This document shows positions 45,644 to 55,103 of a DNA stretch of 64,000 nucleotides, in pieces; the first letter of the stretch is position 1; each line of letters begins with the position of its first letter. The stretch covers positions 30,157 through 94,156 of the forward strand of contig JAPPBX010000095.1 in assembly GCA_026702755.1 (NCBI GenBank), written 5' to 3'. This DNA comes from Candidatus Poribacteria bacterium. GTDB taxonomy: Bacteria > Poribacteria > WGA-4E > WGA-3G. The notes below the pieces were generated by a model that worked only from the letters and a program-made list of their open reading frames with translations, was not told the origin of the DNA and did not search any database. Made by a program: the position numbers and the translations under genes.

Positions 45644-46775
45644 ATTCTTCAATTGCCTCAACATTCGCGCGGGGCAGCGTCATCTGTTCGCCATCCGAGA
45701 GTTCAACTCGTAATACCCGCACCTGTGCCTCTGTCTCTAAGTTCTGAAGTTCTACCGGCAGTTCCGTAACACGTCCCAATTTGCCAAAATGTGGTTCTCG
45801 GATAATGCGGACCGGGCTACCGATTTCCAAGATGCCTTCCATGCTTCCATCCTGCTGCGCTTCCGCTACTTCCGAAACTCCCGACGCAAGTGGAATCACT
45901 ATCTCCGGACGGACGACACCAGCACGAATCTGTGTCGCGCCGTTGATGGAGGTTTTCATGCCCTCCCGTGCTTTCAAGAGCGTGAACGTCTGCTCCGCCA
46001 TCGCTATCTCTCCGAACCCTTCCGTGATAACGAGTGTGATGCCAATCTCCTCGGAGCCAGTAATTGCAACGCCGAGTTCATAACCGAGAAGTTTCCGTAG
46101 ATCTGCGTCATCAATGCCGCCAGCAATAATGCCCTTGACACCCTGCTGGATCGCTTTCTGGATTGCATCGGTCGTGACAAGGGAACCGCCAACCAAGATG
46201 TTATCTCGATGTTCAGACAGTATCTGTTCAGCGGTCAGTTCATCACCCGACGATTGAGAAATGACGACTAAGTTCCCAACCGTCTCACCACCAATCCCGA
46301 AAATGCCTTGGATATAAGTGCCGTAAGTTTCCACAGTGACACCTTCGTTTGGGACGGTTTCCGTTACTGTGCCGTTTGTGTATGCTTTGACTTCCACTGG
46401 GATGGGCGGTTCACGAAGGATAACCTGTCCTGTGACATCCGATACGGCTTCAATCGTGCCGTCAATCGGTGACCGCGCTTGCGATTTGAAAAGCCCGAAA
46501 AGCCCTTTGGTTGTGGCGATAATCTCGTCTTCCGAGACGGCTTCACCTACAGATTTAAGCATATATTCGGCAACTTCTTCTGGTGGAACACTAAGCAGAT
46601 TGGCAACGTTTAACAGTTGAACGTTCCCCGGTAGATCTGCCTTCGCGATAACATCTTCTGCCTCAACTGTTGCACCGGTTTCGACGAGGACCTCGCCTTC
46701 AAGTGGAAGCCTACGTTCCTTTTGAATTGTCATTCCCTCGGTAACCTTGAGACCGGGGGTATATGCATGCGCCAT
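45642..46775 (-). CDS. conserved protein with lipoyl-like barrel and C-terminal KOW-like segment
   Basis: A 377-residue soluble protein with no signal peptide or membrane segment. I do not recognise a named family. The first ~170 residues look like a barrel-sandwich (lipoyl/RnfC-like) region: L-P-L-E-G-E-V-L-V-E-T-G-A-T-V then A-R-S-P-I-D-G-T-I-E-A-V-S. The middle has repeated G-G-I-D-D-A-D-L and G-I-T-L-V-I-T-E-G-F-G strands. The end, G-S-P-V-R-I-I-R-E-P-H-F-G-K-L-G-R-V, resembles a KOW motif. GAGG precedes the ATG. It stands alone between two repeat elements. A cofactor-handling or assembly role is possible but not supported further. Confidence 0.7.
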   Translation of the reverse strand: MAHAYTPGLKVTEGMTIQKERRLPLEGEVLVETGATVEAEDVIAKADLPGNVQLLNVANLLSVPPEEVAEYMLKSVGEAVSEDEIIATTKGLFGLFKSQARSPIDGTIEAVSDVTGQVILREPPIPVEVKAYTNGTVTETVPNEGVTVETYGTYIQGIFGIGGETVGNLVVISQSSGDELTAEQILSEHRDNILVGGSLVTTDAIQKAIQQGVKGIIAGGIDDADLRKLLGYELGVAITGSEEIGITLVITEGFGEIAMAEQTFTLLKAREGMKTSINGATQIRAGVVRPEIVIPLASGVSEVAEAQQDGSMEGILEIGSPVRIIREPHFGKLGRVTELPVELQNLETEAQVRVLRVELSDGEQMTLPRANVEAIEE

Positions 46776-46821
46776 TAATTGACCTCAATTTCAAAATATA
46801 ATCTGTAATATGATTTTTAGG

Positions 46822-46918
46822 TTATAAGTTTTCAGTCTTCGGTCTTCAGTTACAAGAGGTTATCCGTAAATGAACACGCTCTTAACTGACAACTGATAAC
46901 CGATAACTGACAACTAAT
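46822..46918. repeat. CAGTTTTCAG-type repeat
   Basis: TTATAAGTTTTCAGTCTTCG on the left and CTGATAACCGATAACTGACA on the right, between the divergent genes at 45642-46775 (minus) and 46986-47834 (plus). Confidence 0.7.
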
Positions 46919-46985
46919 ATATTATACCATTTTAGTGGTGTTTATGCTAAAATGAAATCAGAATTTAGATAAGGTGAAGCAACAA

Positions 46986-47834
46986 ATGTCAAACCAAGAC
47001 GTAACCTATAAAACCGACAAAATCATGCCGACGTGGGAACAACTCGCTGAAATGGGGCGTGATCTCCAATTTCATCCAAGCACCACGGCGCATCCGAAGG
47101 TACTAACCCAAGAACAGTTGGCAGATTTCAACCGCGTCGGTTACATCAAAGGTATCCCGATTTTCGATGAAGCCGAAATCGGTGAACACCGTCAATACTT
47201 TGATGCCCTGTTAGCAAACGTCCTTTCAGAAGGCGGAAGCAGTTACTCAATTATCTCCGCACATATAAAATACGGGAAGGTTTATGACCTGCTCACGCAC
47301 CCAAAGATTGTTGCTTGTGTGAAGGACCTGATCGGTGAGGATATTATTGGTTGGGGCGCGCACTACTTCTGCAAAATGCCACACGATTCGCAGACAGTCG
47401 GTTGGCATCAAGATGCGGGTTACTGGCCCCTCACACCTTCCAAGACTGTTACCGTCTGGCTCGCGATTGACGATGCCACCGTTGAAAACGGTGCGATGCG
47501 GTTTATTACAGGTTCGCATCATCTTGGACACTTGACACCTCGGCACAGCGAACCCGACGATAACAGCGTCCTGGGTCAAGTCGTTGAAGATGCTGAGCAG
47601 TACGGTGAACCCGTTGATGTCGAACTCAAAGCGGGCGAAATCTCTATCCATACCGATCTACTTTTACACGGATCGAACGCCAATCCCTCGCCCAAACGAC
47701 GGTGCGGTCTGACTTTACGCTACTGCACCACCGATGTCCAAGCATCCTTTCGTTGGGATAAAGAAGGTGTCGTCGTGAGTGGAGAGGATAGAAACGGGAA
47801 CTGGGAAAATCCACCGCGTCCGCCTGTCGATTAA
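46986..47834 (+). CDS. phytanoyl-CoA dioxygenase (PhyH) family Fe(II)/2-oxoglutarate oxygenase
   Basis: A 282-residue double-stranded beta-helix oxygenase. The iron ligands are H-Q-D (in G-W-H-Q-D-A-G-Y-W, near residue 140) and a distal histidine in L-L-L-H-G-S-N near 220; R-R-C-G-L-T-L-R-Y supplies the 2-oxoglutarate-binding arginine. The family hydroxylates diverse small molecules; the substrate here is unknown. An in-frame GTG at 46974 overlaps the TAAGGTGA ribosome site, so the ATG at 46986 is preferred. It stands alone, read away from a minus-strand gene. Confidence 0.9.
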   Translation: MSNQDVTYKTDKIMPTWEQLAEMGRDLQFHPSTTAHPKVLTQEQLADFNRVGYIKGIPIFDEAEIGEHRQYFDALLANVLSEGGSSYSIISAHIKYGKVYDLLTHPKIVACVKDLIGEDIIGWGAHYFCKMPHDSQTVGWHQDAGYWPLTPSKTVTVWLAIDDATVENGAMRFITGSHHLGHLTPRHSEPDDNSVLGQVVEDAEQYGEPVDVELKAGEISIHTDLLLHGSNANPSPKRRCGLTLRYCTTDVQASFRWDKEGVVVSGEDRNGNWENPPRPPVD

Positions 47835-47881
47835 TCCAACAGATTATAGGCACCCACAATTGGCGTTTCTTTTTGTTAAAA

Positions 47882-49351
47882 TCATTTAACATCAATTCTC
47901 ATAAACACTAAAACTGCCGCCATGAACAAGAGGAGTGCAAGCGAGACTAACAACGTTAGATCCAACAGTGCTCCTCCGAAGGTGATACCCACAGTCAACT
48001 GTTCTGAAAATTTAGGAATGCTATTAAAGGGTACCGGTTTTTGGGATAACCCTTCTTTTACAAGATAAACGTGGTAACTGTCGTTGTCTCCTCTATCTTC
48101 TGATTTAATAAAGTCGACGAACTGCTGTCTGTAGCGTCGCGCGTGTTGAACGAATCGTTTATGTCTGGCGAATCCTGTACCTGCCAAAGATTCTACAGCA
48201 TATTTATAGATAGCCGCCGGGGATAGTCGCGTAATTTGTTGTGTAAATTCAACCTGTGCGAACTGTTTATTGAGATGTTCGTCATTGATGCCGCTCTTGG
48301 CATCAGCGTGTTCGTTTAGATAGTCAGCCCACATCCTTAACACCTCAATTTTAGGCGGTGTATCGGAAGGCGAACCTGTTCTGTAAAGTTTATCTCCTTC
48401 TTTGTAGCGATTATCAATTTCGTCTTCTCTTGCTTTCTGTATGCGAGAAATTTCGCTTCTTGAGGACACTTGCTGGAAGCCGCTTGCCAATACGCCCATG
48501 GTGTTCGGGATAAGCACCACAAACACAATCCAAATTAACAGCAACGTCAGCAAACTGCTTGACGAAGTAGAAAATTGGCTTGAGATAAACAGACCAAGCC
48601 ATAAGAATATTGAGATATAGACAGCGGAAGTAACAAAAATTATCCCCATCCGTACCCATTCGCCTCCGCTAAGCGACACCAATCTTGACGCATTGACGAT
48701 CATTAAATTCAGTAGTACCCCAATAAACAACGGAATCAGGATCGTGAGAAATGCACCCATGAATTTTCCCAGAAGCACGGTCGCGCGTGACACGGAATTA
48801 GACATGAGCAAGCTTAATGTGCCTGTTTCACGTTCTCCAGAGATGGCATCGTAAGTGAACAGAATCGCCATAAAACTCATTACCAACCCGATGATGAATG
48901 TCCAATCCAATTCCGTGAAGTTTGGCAACGAATCGTTTTTGCGGGATGTATGCTGTGGGTACTGAAGCCACCAGTTTGCCGACCAAGAGTAGTTGAAACT
49001 AAAATCAGGTGTCGTCATACCTATACCGTAGCCGCCACTTGGAGTCCCTTCAACTCGCTTGGGTAAATTCGCATCCTCTCCCATTGCAATGAAGGTTAAT
49101 GGACTAACCGGTTTATGTAGATATCCTGGGCCTTTTACTGCAAGCTCACTTAAATTACTGCTTTTCGTTTTGAGTGATTCGACGGCTTGGTGGGTATCTT
49201 CGGAATATTCCGCGATCCTTCGCGGATATTGACTGCTCACAAATACCACAGCATTCATCACCATCAGCACCATTACCAAAATCAGCGTGAGTGCAAATCG
49301 AAAACGCGTCAAATTATCAAGGATTTCTCGTTTTGCTATGTGCCAGATCAT
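47882..49351 (-). CDS. ABC-2-type transporter permease
   Basis: A 489-residue integral membrane protein. The first helix follows R-E-I-L-D-N-L-T-R-F-R-F; a large extracytoplasmic loop (~residues 45-165) precedes a five-helix block. F-T-Y-D-A-I-S-G-E-R-E-T-G-T-L-S-L-L-M-S-N is the ABC-2 coupling signature. A second soluble region (~290-430) separates the last helix. It closely resembles the neighbour at 49382-50869 in layout, so they likely form a heterodimeric permease. GGAG precedes the ATG and 30 bases separate it from that neighbour. No ATP-binding subunit gene is in the vicinity. Confidence 0.88.
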   Translation of the reverse strand: MIWHIAKREILDNLTRFRFALTLILVMVLMVMNAVVFVSSQYPRRIAEYSEDTHQAVESLKTKSSNLSELAVKGPGYLHKPVSPLTFIAMGEDANLPKRVEGTPSGGYGIGMTTPDFSFNYSWSANWWLQYPQHTSRKNDSLPNFTELDWTFIIGLVMSFMAILFTYDAISGERETGTLSLLMSNSVSRATVLLGKFMGAFLTILIPLFIGVLLNLMIVNASRLVSLSGGEWVRMGIIFVTSAVYISIFLWLGLFISSQFSTSSSSLLTLLLIWIVFVVLIPNTMGVLASGFQQVSSRSEISRIQKAREDEIDNRYKEGDKLYRTGSPSDTPPKIEVLRMWADYLNEHADAKSGINDEHLNKQFAQVEFTQQITRLSPAAIYKYAVESLAGTGFARHKRFVQHARRYRQQFVDFIKSEDRGDNDSYHVYLVKEGLSQKPVPFNSIPKFSEQLTVGITFGGALLDLTLLVSLALLLFMAAVLVFMRIDVK

Positions 49352-49381
49352 GTTGGCTCCTTTGCAAACCCTGAACCATCA

Positions 49382-50869
49382 CTATACAACATCGTAGCGT
49401 AGGAATGAGATGAATGCGCCCATAAAGAACAGCATGTTTAATAACGCGAGTATCATAATATCCAATGACGCGCGTTGCAGACTGTTGCCGATGCCTTCGC
49501 TCTGTTCGTTAAATCTCGGAATTCTGCTCAAGTCAAAAGGTGCCTCGAATTCAGTCGTAAACCATCTGCGCGAAGAGAATATTTTTTCATCCCTTAGATA
49601 GTCGATCCATTCACGACGATATTGGCGGGTCTGTTCCATAAATCGCCAGAAGCTACCCAAGTCTGTTTCCGCAAGAATTGCAGCGGCATTGTAATAAACC
49701 GCTGCCGGAGATATACGGGATATATTCAGTGCTAATAGAGATTGTCGGTTTGGATTTTTGTCGAGATATGCTCTGCGTATTTGCCATATCCGATCGGCGT
49801 ATTGCGTACGGAGATTTTCTTTGAATCCATAACATTCTTGGGCAAAAGGGACACCTTCTTCGTTTTCAAAACCACCCACTTGGACTGTCTCACCACTGTC
49901 ATAGTTGTTGACACCTGAGCGAGCACCTACACCGCCAAAATTGGCGCGATCGAGTGGTCCCTCAACCCCTCGTTTCTCAAAATAGTCTTTAACTTCGGCT
50001 TCATATTGCTTCCACTGGTCACGTGCCTGCTCTTTATACGGTTCCTCTGACTGTATCGGACTGGCATGTTCCACCAATAAAATTGTTAGATTTGGAACAA
50101 TAAGCACGAAAAGCACCCAGACGCACATCGAGAACATGAGTGTGATAGAAGGTCGGTCGGTTCGAGTGGAAAGAAAAAGTCCTATCAGGAAAAAGAGCGA
50201 GACGTAAAGCATGGATAGCAGAAAGATTAACAGTATCCGTCCCCAATCTGAACCACTGAAGGAGACATAAGCGGAAAATTGTATCACTAACAAGCCTGCG
50301 ACGAAACTCGCGATAAGCGGAAGCGAAATAGATACCATCCCAGCGATATATTTACCCAGAAGCAGCGTTGGTCTCGGAACCGCGCAAGAGAGGGCTAACC
50401 TCAAAGTCCCGGCTTCCTTTTCTCGCGATATCGCGTCGTAGGAGAAAAGCAGTGCAAGCAAGCTCATCACTACTTGGCAGATTACCGTGAAGTCAATAGA
50501 AGAAAAAATGTTCAGATACGGATTATCAGAGCCGTGGTGCTCGGCAACGGCAGGAACATATCCGTGCGCCACCGTTACTGTATTTCCTTTTCTTTTATCC
50601 ACGCCTTCGTTGAAAATGCTAAGTAGTTTCGGGCTTCTATCACACTTTAACATGTGAGTGAGCCCGAATTCAGAGTATCTCGTTACCTGACCTATCTTAT
50701 CTTCATTTTCTCGAAGAGCCGTTTGGTAACTTTGCAGCCTATCTTCGTAACCTCTGGTCAAAACGAAGAGATTTGTCACAATCAGGGAAAAATAGATGAG
50801 CAATCCCATGAGGAATCTGAAACTCAAAATATTTGCTGTGATTTCTCTTCTAACAATTGTCCAGAGCAT
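49382..50869 (-). CDS. ABC-2-type transporter permease (paralogue)
   Basis: A 495-residue membrane protein with the same plan as the next gene downstream: N-terminal helix, long outer loop, then F-S-Y-D-A-I-S-R-E-K-E-A-G-T-L-R-L-A-L-S-C, five helices, a soluble insertion of about 140 residues and a final helix. It probably pairs with the 47882-49351 product to export an unknown substrate. GGAGG precedes the ATG. It lies 77 bases after the ECF sigma-factor gene in the same direction, so the three genes may share a transcript. An ATPase would have to come from elsewhere in the genome. Confidence 0.88.
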   Translation of the reverse strand: MLWTIVRREITANILSFRFLMGLLIYFSLIVTNLFVLTRGYEDRLQSYQTALRENEDKIGQVTRYSEFGLTHMLKCDRSPKLLSIFNEGVDKRKGNTVTVAHGYVPAVAEHHGSDNPYLNIFSSIDFTVICQVVMSLLALLFSYDAISREKEAGTLRLALSCAVPRPTLLLGKYIAGMVSISLPLIASFVAGLLVIQFSAYVSFSGSDWGRILLIFLLSMLYVSLFFLIGLFLSTRTDRPSITLMFSMCVWVLFVLIVPNLTILLVEHASPIQSEEPYKEQARDQWKQYEAEVKDYFEKRGVEGPLDRANFGGVGARSGVNNYDSGETVQVGGFENEEGVPFAQECYGFKENLRTQYADRIWQIRRAYLDKNPNRQSLLALNISRISPAAVYYNAAAILAETDLGSFWRFMEQTRQYRREWIDYLRDEKIFSSRRWFTTEFEAPFDLSRIPRFNEQSEGIGNSLQRASLDIMILALLNMLFFMGAFISFLRYDVV

Positions 50870-50946
50870 TACGTTGCCTCCAGTTACGGCAGGTGTAGGT
50901 AAGTTTCGCCTCTACGTTTGCTGTCTCCAAATGAAATCAGTTAAAT

Positions 50947-52212
50947 TCAAAAGTTTTCAGTGACGCGCCACGTTTCGATAATCGTTTCGTCGAGATAGGA
51001 ACTACGCGATTTATATGTGTACGTAGAACCAATCTGCAAAGGCAGATATTCTTCTGTCTTGCCCGGGGTTCTATATTCCATTAATTCTATCTCTGTTGTG
51101 ATGCCGTTGGCATGCTCATAACGCGTTTTCACAAGCCCAACGCCTTTAGCAAACCACAAATAGCGTACCCCGTTAACAAACGGACTCATCTGTCTGTCAC
51201 CTGGTTCATAGCGTTTGTCGTTAGTAATAATAAGTGGGCTGTTCTGTGAGTGAGAATCGATGTCCGTAAGGACACTTTTATGCTTCAGACACGTAGGGAA
51301 AACACCGGCGGGAACTTCTACTTGTTCGTGACCATCTAAGATTGTTTTCACCTGCGAATTCCAAAATCCTTCCTGCGTCCAAGTATCGCCTACAACTATC
51401 GGAAATCTGAGAACGGAAGGCGTAACAGCCGTTCCGAGCAAGGCTGTTAGCACACACTCAAATCGACTGTCGCCTTCCCAACCGCAATTAAGACTTTTAA
51501 CTCGCAAAAGTGCATCGTTTCTTATTAAGGAGACACTTCCATCTCCTGATTGATTGCCACTTTCGGTAGCGGCATTAAAGCTGACCTTTATATTGCGTTC
51601 CATTTTAGCTACCTCACTTAGAGTTGCGAAAGTTTGAAAATCGCCAGGAGTAGATTGCTCCAAAGATTCGCACTTCTTTAATCGCTGCCGCGCGCGACTG
51701 AGCCGACTTTTTATCGTATTGGGTGTTACATCTAAAAAAGCGGCGATATCTTCGCAGGACATGCCATCAAAGTAGTGGAGCGTAACGACAGTGCGTTCAC
51801 TTTCCCGCAATTTCGCAAGCCACTTTTTGAGGGTTTCACGGAGTTCTTGCGTTGCCTCTTTCGCTTGCTCTCCCGCGAGGTATCCAGAATACGGATCGTT
51901 GTGTTTCATGGCGATGTTTATCTTCTCAGAAAGTTCGGAATTCAGGCGTTTCTCTCGAAACCACGCAAGACAACATCGCGTGGCAATGGCGTTAATCCAC
52001 GCAGAGAAGCGATGCGGATCGTTCAGCGTCTCAAGTTTCTGATGCGCTTTCAGAAAGGTTTCTTGGACGATGTCTTCAGCAATGTGGAAATCCTTAATTG
52101 TTCGCCACGCGGTCGCGTGCACCTGTTTTTGGTATTTCTCAACTAACATCGTGAAGGCTGTCTCGTCCCCTGCAAGGGTCCGGTGAACCAATGCAACATC
52201 ATCGTTTCTCAT
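50947..52212 (-). CDS. ECF sigma factor with a fused C-terminal domain
   Basis: A 421-residue protein. Residues ~10-85 are sigma region 2 (D-I-V-Q-E-T-F-L-K-A-H) and ~120-175 region 4 (Y-F-D-G-M-S-C-E-D-I-A-A-F-L-D-V-T-P-N-T-I-K). The remaining ~240 residues are not sigma-like. They contain F-P-I-V-V-G-D-T-W-T-Q-E-G, V-P-A-G-V-F-P-T-C-L-K and W-F-A-K-G-V-G-L-V-K-T-R-Y-E, a pattern common in small secreted lipoprotein-type domains, yet no membrane helix is present. The fused part may sense a ligand or block the sigma domain without a separate anti-sigma factor. GGAG precedes the ATG. Two ABC-2 permease genes follow and are likely targets or partners. Confidence 0.88.
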   Translation of the reverse strand: MRNDDVALVHRTLAGDETAFTMLVEKYQKQVHATAWRTIKDFHIAEDIVQETFLKAHQKLETLNDPHRFSAWINAIATRCCLAWFREKRLNSELSEKINIAMKHNDPYSGYLAGEQAKEATQELRETLKKWLAKLRESERTVVTLHYFDGMSCEDIAAFLDVTPNTIKSRLSRARQRLKKCESLEQSTPGDFQTFATLSEVAKMERNIKVSFNAATESGNQSGDGSVSLIRNDALLRVKSLNCGWEGDSRFECVLTALLGTAVTPSVLRFPIVVGDTWTQEGFWNSQVKTILDGHEQVEVPAGVFPTCLKHKSVLTDIDSHSQNSPLIITNDKRYEPGDRQMSPFVNGVRYLWFAKGVGLVKTRYEHANGITTEIELMEYRTPGKTEEYLPLQIGSTYTYKSRSSYLDETIIETWRVTENF

Positions 52213-52420
52213 CGATCTCTCCTGTCGGTACGGATAAACTTAAACTTCAAATCTCGGCACTCATCCGATTTTGACCAAGTGACGCGAATCGAGTGGGAAA
52301 GGTTGCATAATTCTGCAAATTGGCAAATGGACGAATTTTAGGGAAACAGCATTAATCACTTGAGAAAGAGAAGGTATTATTGCGGGTGGGAAGGAAAAAT
52401 CACCGATTGTCTATCAGGTG

Positions 52421-52972
52421 CTATTCTGCATCATCGGGATCCTCCTCAGATTCGTAGAAACTGTCGAAAATCTCAATATCACTTGCCGCGTATTTCTCGC
52501 CATAAGCGGACTTGATGCTACTCCATAACCGATTCAAGACGCTTTCACGCTTCAACTGGTCGTAGTTGATTTCTGCCATCGCTCTCTCTATGCAATCGCC
52601 AATAATAACTAAAAGAATCCCTGGAACCTCCCCACTCTCATAGATAATGTCGTCAATAGTTTCCCATACCGCGTCCTTGAAAACGGTTGGCAGGCGATTG
52701 ACATTGTGGAGTGCCATCTGTGTTACAAGCACAATAAAACATGACAGACGAGGTATAGCAATATCTTTCGCGGCATCATGCGCGCCCAATTCTTCGGGGA
52801 TGCCAATTCCCTCAACATGAGCAACAACGCCGTGGTGGATAAACCCTATGCGAGATTGAAGGTTCTTGTACATCTCCTCTTGAAAAGATAACGCGTAGGG
52901 CTCTGGTGTAATTCGCAGACACTCCGCTTTTAGGATTCGCTTGTCAATTGCCGTTTGTTTTTTCTTTTTCAT
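52421..52972 (-). CDS. hypothetical protein
   Basis: A 183-residue, soluble, helix-rich protein with a lysine-rich start and an acidic tail (E-S-E-E-D-P-D-D-A-E). No known domain is recognised. GGAGG lies 14 bases before the ATG, a longer spacing than usual. It sits between the ECF sigma gene and a PhyH gene, all on the minus strand, with gaps of about 70 to 210 bases, so no operon is evident. The helical, charge-segregated make-up could suit a protein-interaction role, but no function is proposed. Confidence 0.65.
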   Translation of the reverse strand: MKKKKQTAIDKRILKAECLRITPEPYALSFQEEMYKNLQSRIGFIHHGVVAHVEGIGIPEELGAHDAAKDIAIPRLSCFIVLVTQMALHNVNRLPTVFKDAVWETIDDIIYESGEVPGILLVIIGDCIERAMAEINYDQLKRESVLNRLWSSIKSAYGEKYAASDIEIFDSFYESEEDPDDAE

Positions 52973-53041
52973 CAGTCTTTGAGATTCCTCCGAAATTTTT
53001 AGAGGTCGGCAGAAAGCCCGCTCCTACAAGACTTAGTAAGT

Positions 53042-53836
53042 TTAAACTGTATCCAAAAACCCCAATTCACCCAACCGATCAATCCAACGTTGTCGCCTTT
53101 CACTTCTCGCTGGATTTGCAACCCAATGCGGATCGTAGAGTGAGGTGCCCGGTCGGTTAAAGTGTTCGGGACTCTTTGCATTGCTTCGTGCGCGATTGCG
53201 TGTAGCAGCATCTTCTTCAGGGGTCTTGGGATTGTTATAGTAAACTATTGTGCACATCCGACGGTCATCATTGCCACCCCAACTTGCATGCCAGCAACGC
53301 ATATCGAAAGCAACAACATCACCCGGTTCCGATTTGCAGACGTAACCCGGAACGTCACAAATCTCCAGTCCTAACTCGTTCAAGTTCGCTCGGAGATCGT
53401 CGTGCAGCGACCTTTTATGGGAACCTGGGATCAGTCGCAACGCGCCACTTTCGGCATCAACAGGTTCGAGATAGTAAGCGAATTTCACCCCGTAGCAATC
53501 TTGAGTCGGATCGGCGTTATGGTCGGGGTGCCAGCCTGTGTTGCCGACATAACGGTTTGCGTCCGAAACGACGAAAAATACGTCATCGCCGTACAGTTGT
53601 TCTGCCACTTCGGAGAACCGTGGGTCTTCCGGTAAATTCGCGAAGAACGGCGTTTCGGATCCCATCATGGGCAGCCAATGTCTACGCGTTCCATCAAATG
53701 GCGCGTGGCGATACGCCGCCTCCATCGCCGCTTCAAATTCCTCGTGTATCGTGTTCAGTTCGTCTTGGTTGAACACTTGCCGAAAAACGAGGAATCCCAG
53801 GGTGTGAAAATGCTTGATTTGCTGTTCTGTGAGCAT
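53042..53836 (-). CDS. phytanoyl-CoA dioxygenase (PhyH) family protein
   Basis: A 264-residue Fe(II)/2-oxoglutarate oxygenase. Ligands are H-P-D in G-W-H-P-D-H-N-A-D near residue 105 and H in C-W-H-A-S-W near 185; R in D-R-R-M-C-T-I-V-Y-Y would bind 2-oxoglutarate. G-A-L-R-L-I-P-G-S-H-K is the family's central strand. GGAGG precedes the ATG. It is the last gene of a minus-strand set (solute-binding protein, hydroxyacid dehydrogenase, PhyH, PhyH), 24 bases after the preceding PhyH gene. The set suggests import and oxidation of a small organic compound; which one is not known. Confidence 0.9.
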   Translation of the reverse strand: MLTEQQIKHFHTLGFLVFRQVFNQDELNTIHEEFEAAMEAAYRHAPFDGTRRHWLPMMGSETPFFANLPEDPRFSEVAEQLYGDDVFFVVSDANRYVGNTGWHPDHNADPTQDCYGVKFAYYLEPVDAESGALRLIPGSHKRSLHDDLRANLNELGLEICDVPGYVCKSEPGDVVAFDMRCWHASWGGNDDRRMCTIVYYNNPKTPEEDAATRNRARSNAKSPEHFNRPGTSLYDPHWVANPARSERRQRWIDRLGELGFLDTV

Positions 53837-53860
53837 GATGTTCCTCCACGTTTTATCGAG

Positions 53861-55075
53861 TTACGAATCAACAGTGACCGATGCAGTTTTCCAACTGGTC
53901 ATAAAATCTTCGACACTGAAATCCGTGGGCATATCATTCGGATTATAATCAGACGACCTTTGGAATCCGGGCTGATATGTCTCCTCTGGAAGTTTCAGCT
54001 TTTTATCAAGTGCTTGAAATCGCTGCCAGAGTTTGGCTGTCTCTTCAGGGGTAAAGTGGTTTCCGAGATAGATGATGTCCCGACCGTTGCCCCACAAGGT
54101 GGCAGGATTGGCGGTTGTCCGCTTCAAGTTATACAATTTGCCAGCCAATTTTGAAAGCATAACGACGCTCACCAGCCGGTCGTGTGGCGATGGATGCAGT
54201 GCCTTTAATTCAATACGGAATTGGTCGGTATCTCCTTTAATAATAGTATGGAAGATAGCTGCTACCTGGTCGAACTCTTGGAAAAAGAGGGTATCCCACG
54301 CCTCAAACTGTTCTCGTGCTGGGCTTGAAAGGTGGTGATAAAACCCTGGCTCCCAATGCCGCCAATGAACGTTGGGCAGTGCCGAAAATCCGAATGGGCG
54401 GTAACCCGGATGGAGTGTGCGCCGCATTTTGCTGCTGTAGTAACTTCCCCAGTGCAATAGCAGGTGTGTATATACAACACCGTCTCCCGCATTCAGTTCA
54501 ACAGGTATGCTACCCGGCAATGGAACAGACGGATCTTCTGCGAGTTGGCGGCATTCATCTTCGGTGTTAATCCGACGATGGCTGCGGGGAACAATCCAGA
54601 ACACGCTATCGTCGTACAAAGCGATGTTCCATTGGAGATAGCTCGGTCCGTGGTGTTCCATGTTTGAAATCATCCCGCGCAGCGGAGCAGGTTCGCCAGG
54701 ACCGATGTCCCGGTGCCAGCGCATAGGACCAGCATCGTGGCTTCCACTGCAGATACATGCGAATTGATGTGGCACAACGTGCTCTGCATCCATCAATTGC
54801 TGACCAACACCCAATGTATTTTCATGAAGCAGAAATTCGATTGCTGAGGCAGACACTTCATCACAATCAGTATGAAATTGGAGACGGGGTTGAGCGGAAC
54901 TCTCCCAATCACCACCGTGCGGATCGGTCGGAAAACGCCTTTGCGCAGAGATATCTTTTCTCCGATTGACCATGTGTTCGATACTACGACGCAACGGTTC
55001 GAGTTCTGCTTTCGGGACGACCCCTCGCAGAATATTATAACCTTCTTCTGTGAACTGTCGCCGATCAATTTGCAT
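53861..55075 (-). CDS. phytanoyl-CoA dioxygenase (PhyH) family protein, long form
   Basis: A 404-residue oxygenase, longer than its neighbours. The ligand pair is H-R-D in M-R-W-H-R-D-I-G-P near residue 122, with a distal histidine in L-L-L-H-W-G-S-Y near 205 and an arginine shortly after. The C-terminal ~150 residues are helical and not part of the core fold. GAGGAGAC precedes the ATG. It lies 28 bases downstream of the hydroxyacid dehydrogenase gene and 24 bases upstream of another PhyH gene, so it is in the probable operon that begins at 57723. Confidence 0.85.
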   Translation of the reverse strand: MQIDRRQFTEEGYNILRGVVPKAELEPLRRSIEHMVNRRKDISAQRRFPTDPHGGDWESSAQPRLQFHTDCDEVSASAIEFLLHENTLGVGQQLMDAEHVVPHQFACICSGSHDAGPMRWHRDIGPGEPAPLRGMISNMEHHGPSYLQWNIALYDDSVFWIVPRSHRRINTEDECRQLAEDPSVPLPGSIPVELNAGDGVVYTHLLLHWGSYYSSKMRRTLHPGYRPFGFSALPNVHWRHWEPGFYHHLSSPAREQFEAWDTLFFQEFDQVAAIFHTIIKGDTDQFRIELKALHPSPHDRLVSVVMLSKLAGKLYNLKRTTANPATLWGNGRDIIYLGNHFTPEETAKLWQRFQALDKKLKLPEETYQPGFQRSSDYNPNDMPTDFSVEDFMTSWKTASVTVDS

Positions 55076-55103
55076 GATACGTCTCCTCTTCCTAAAGGAG
55101 GTT

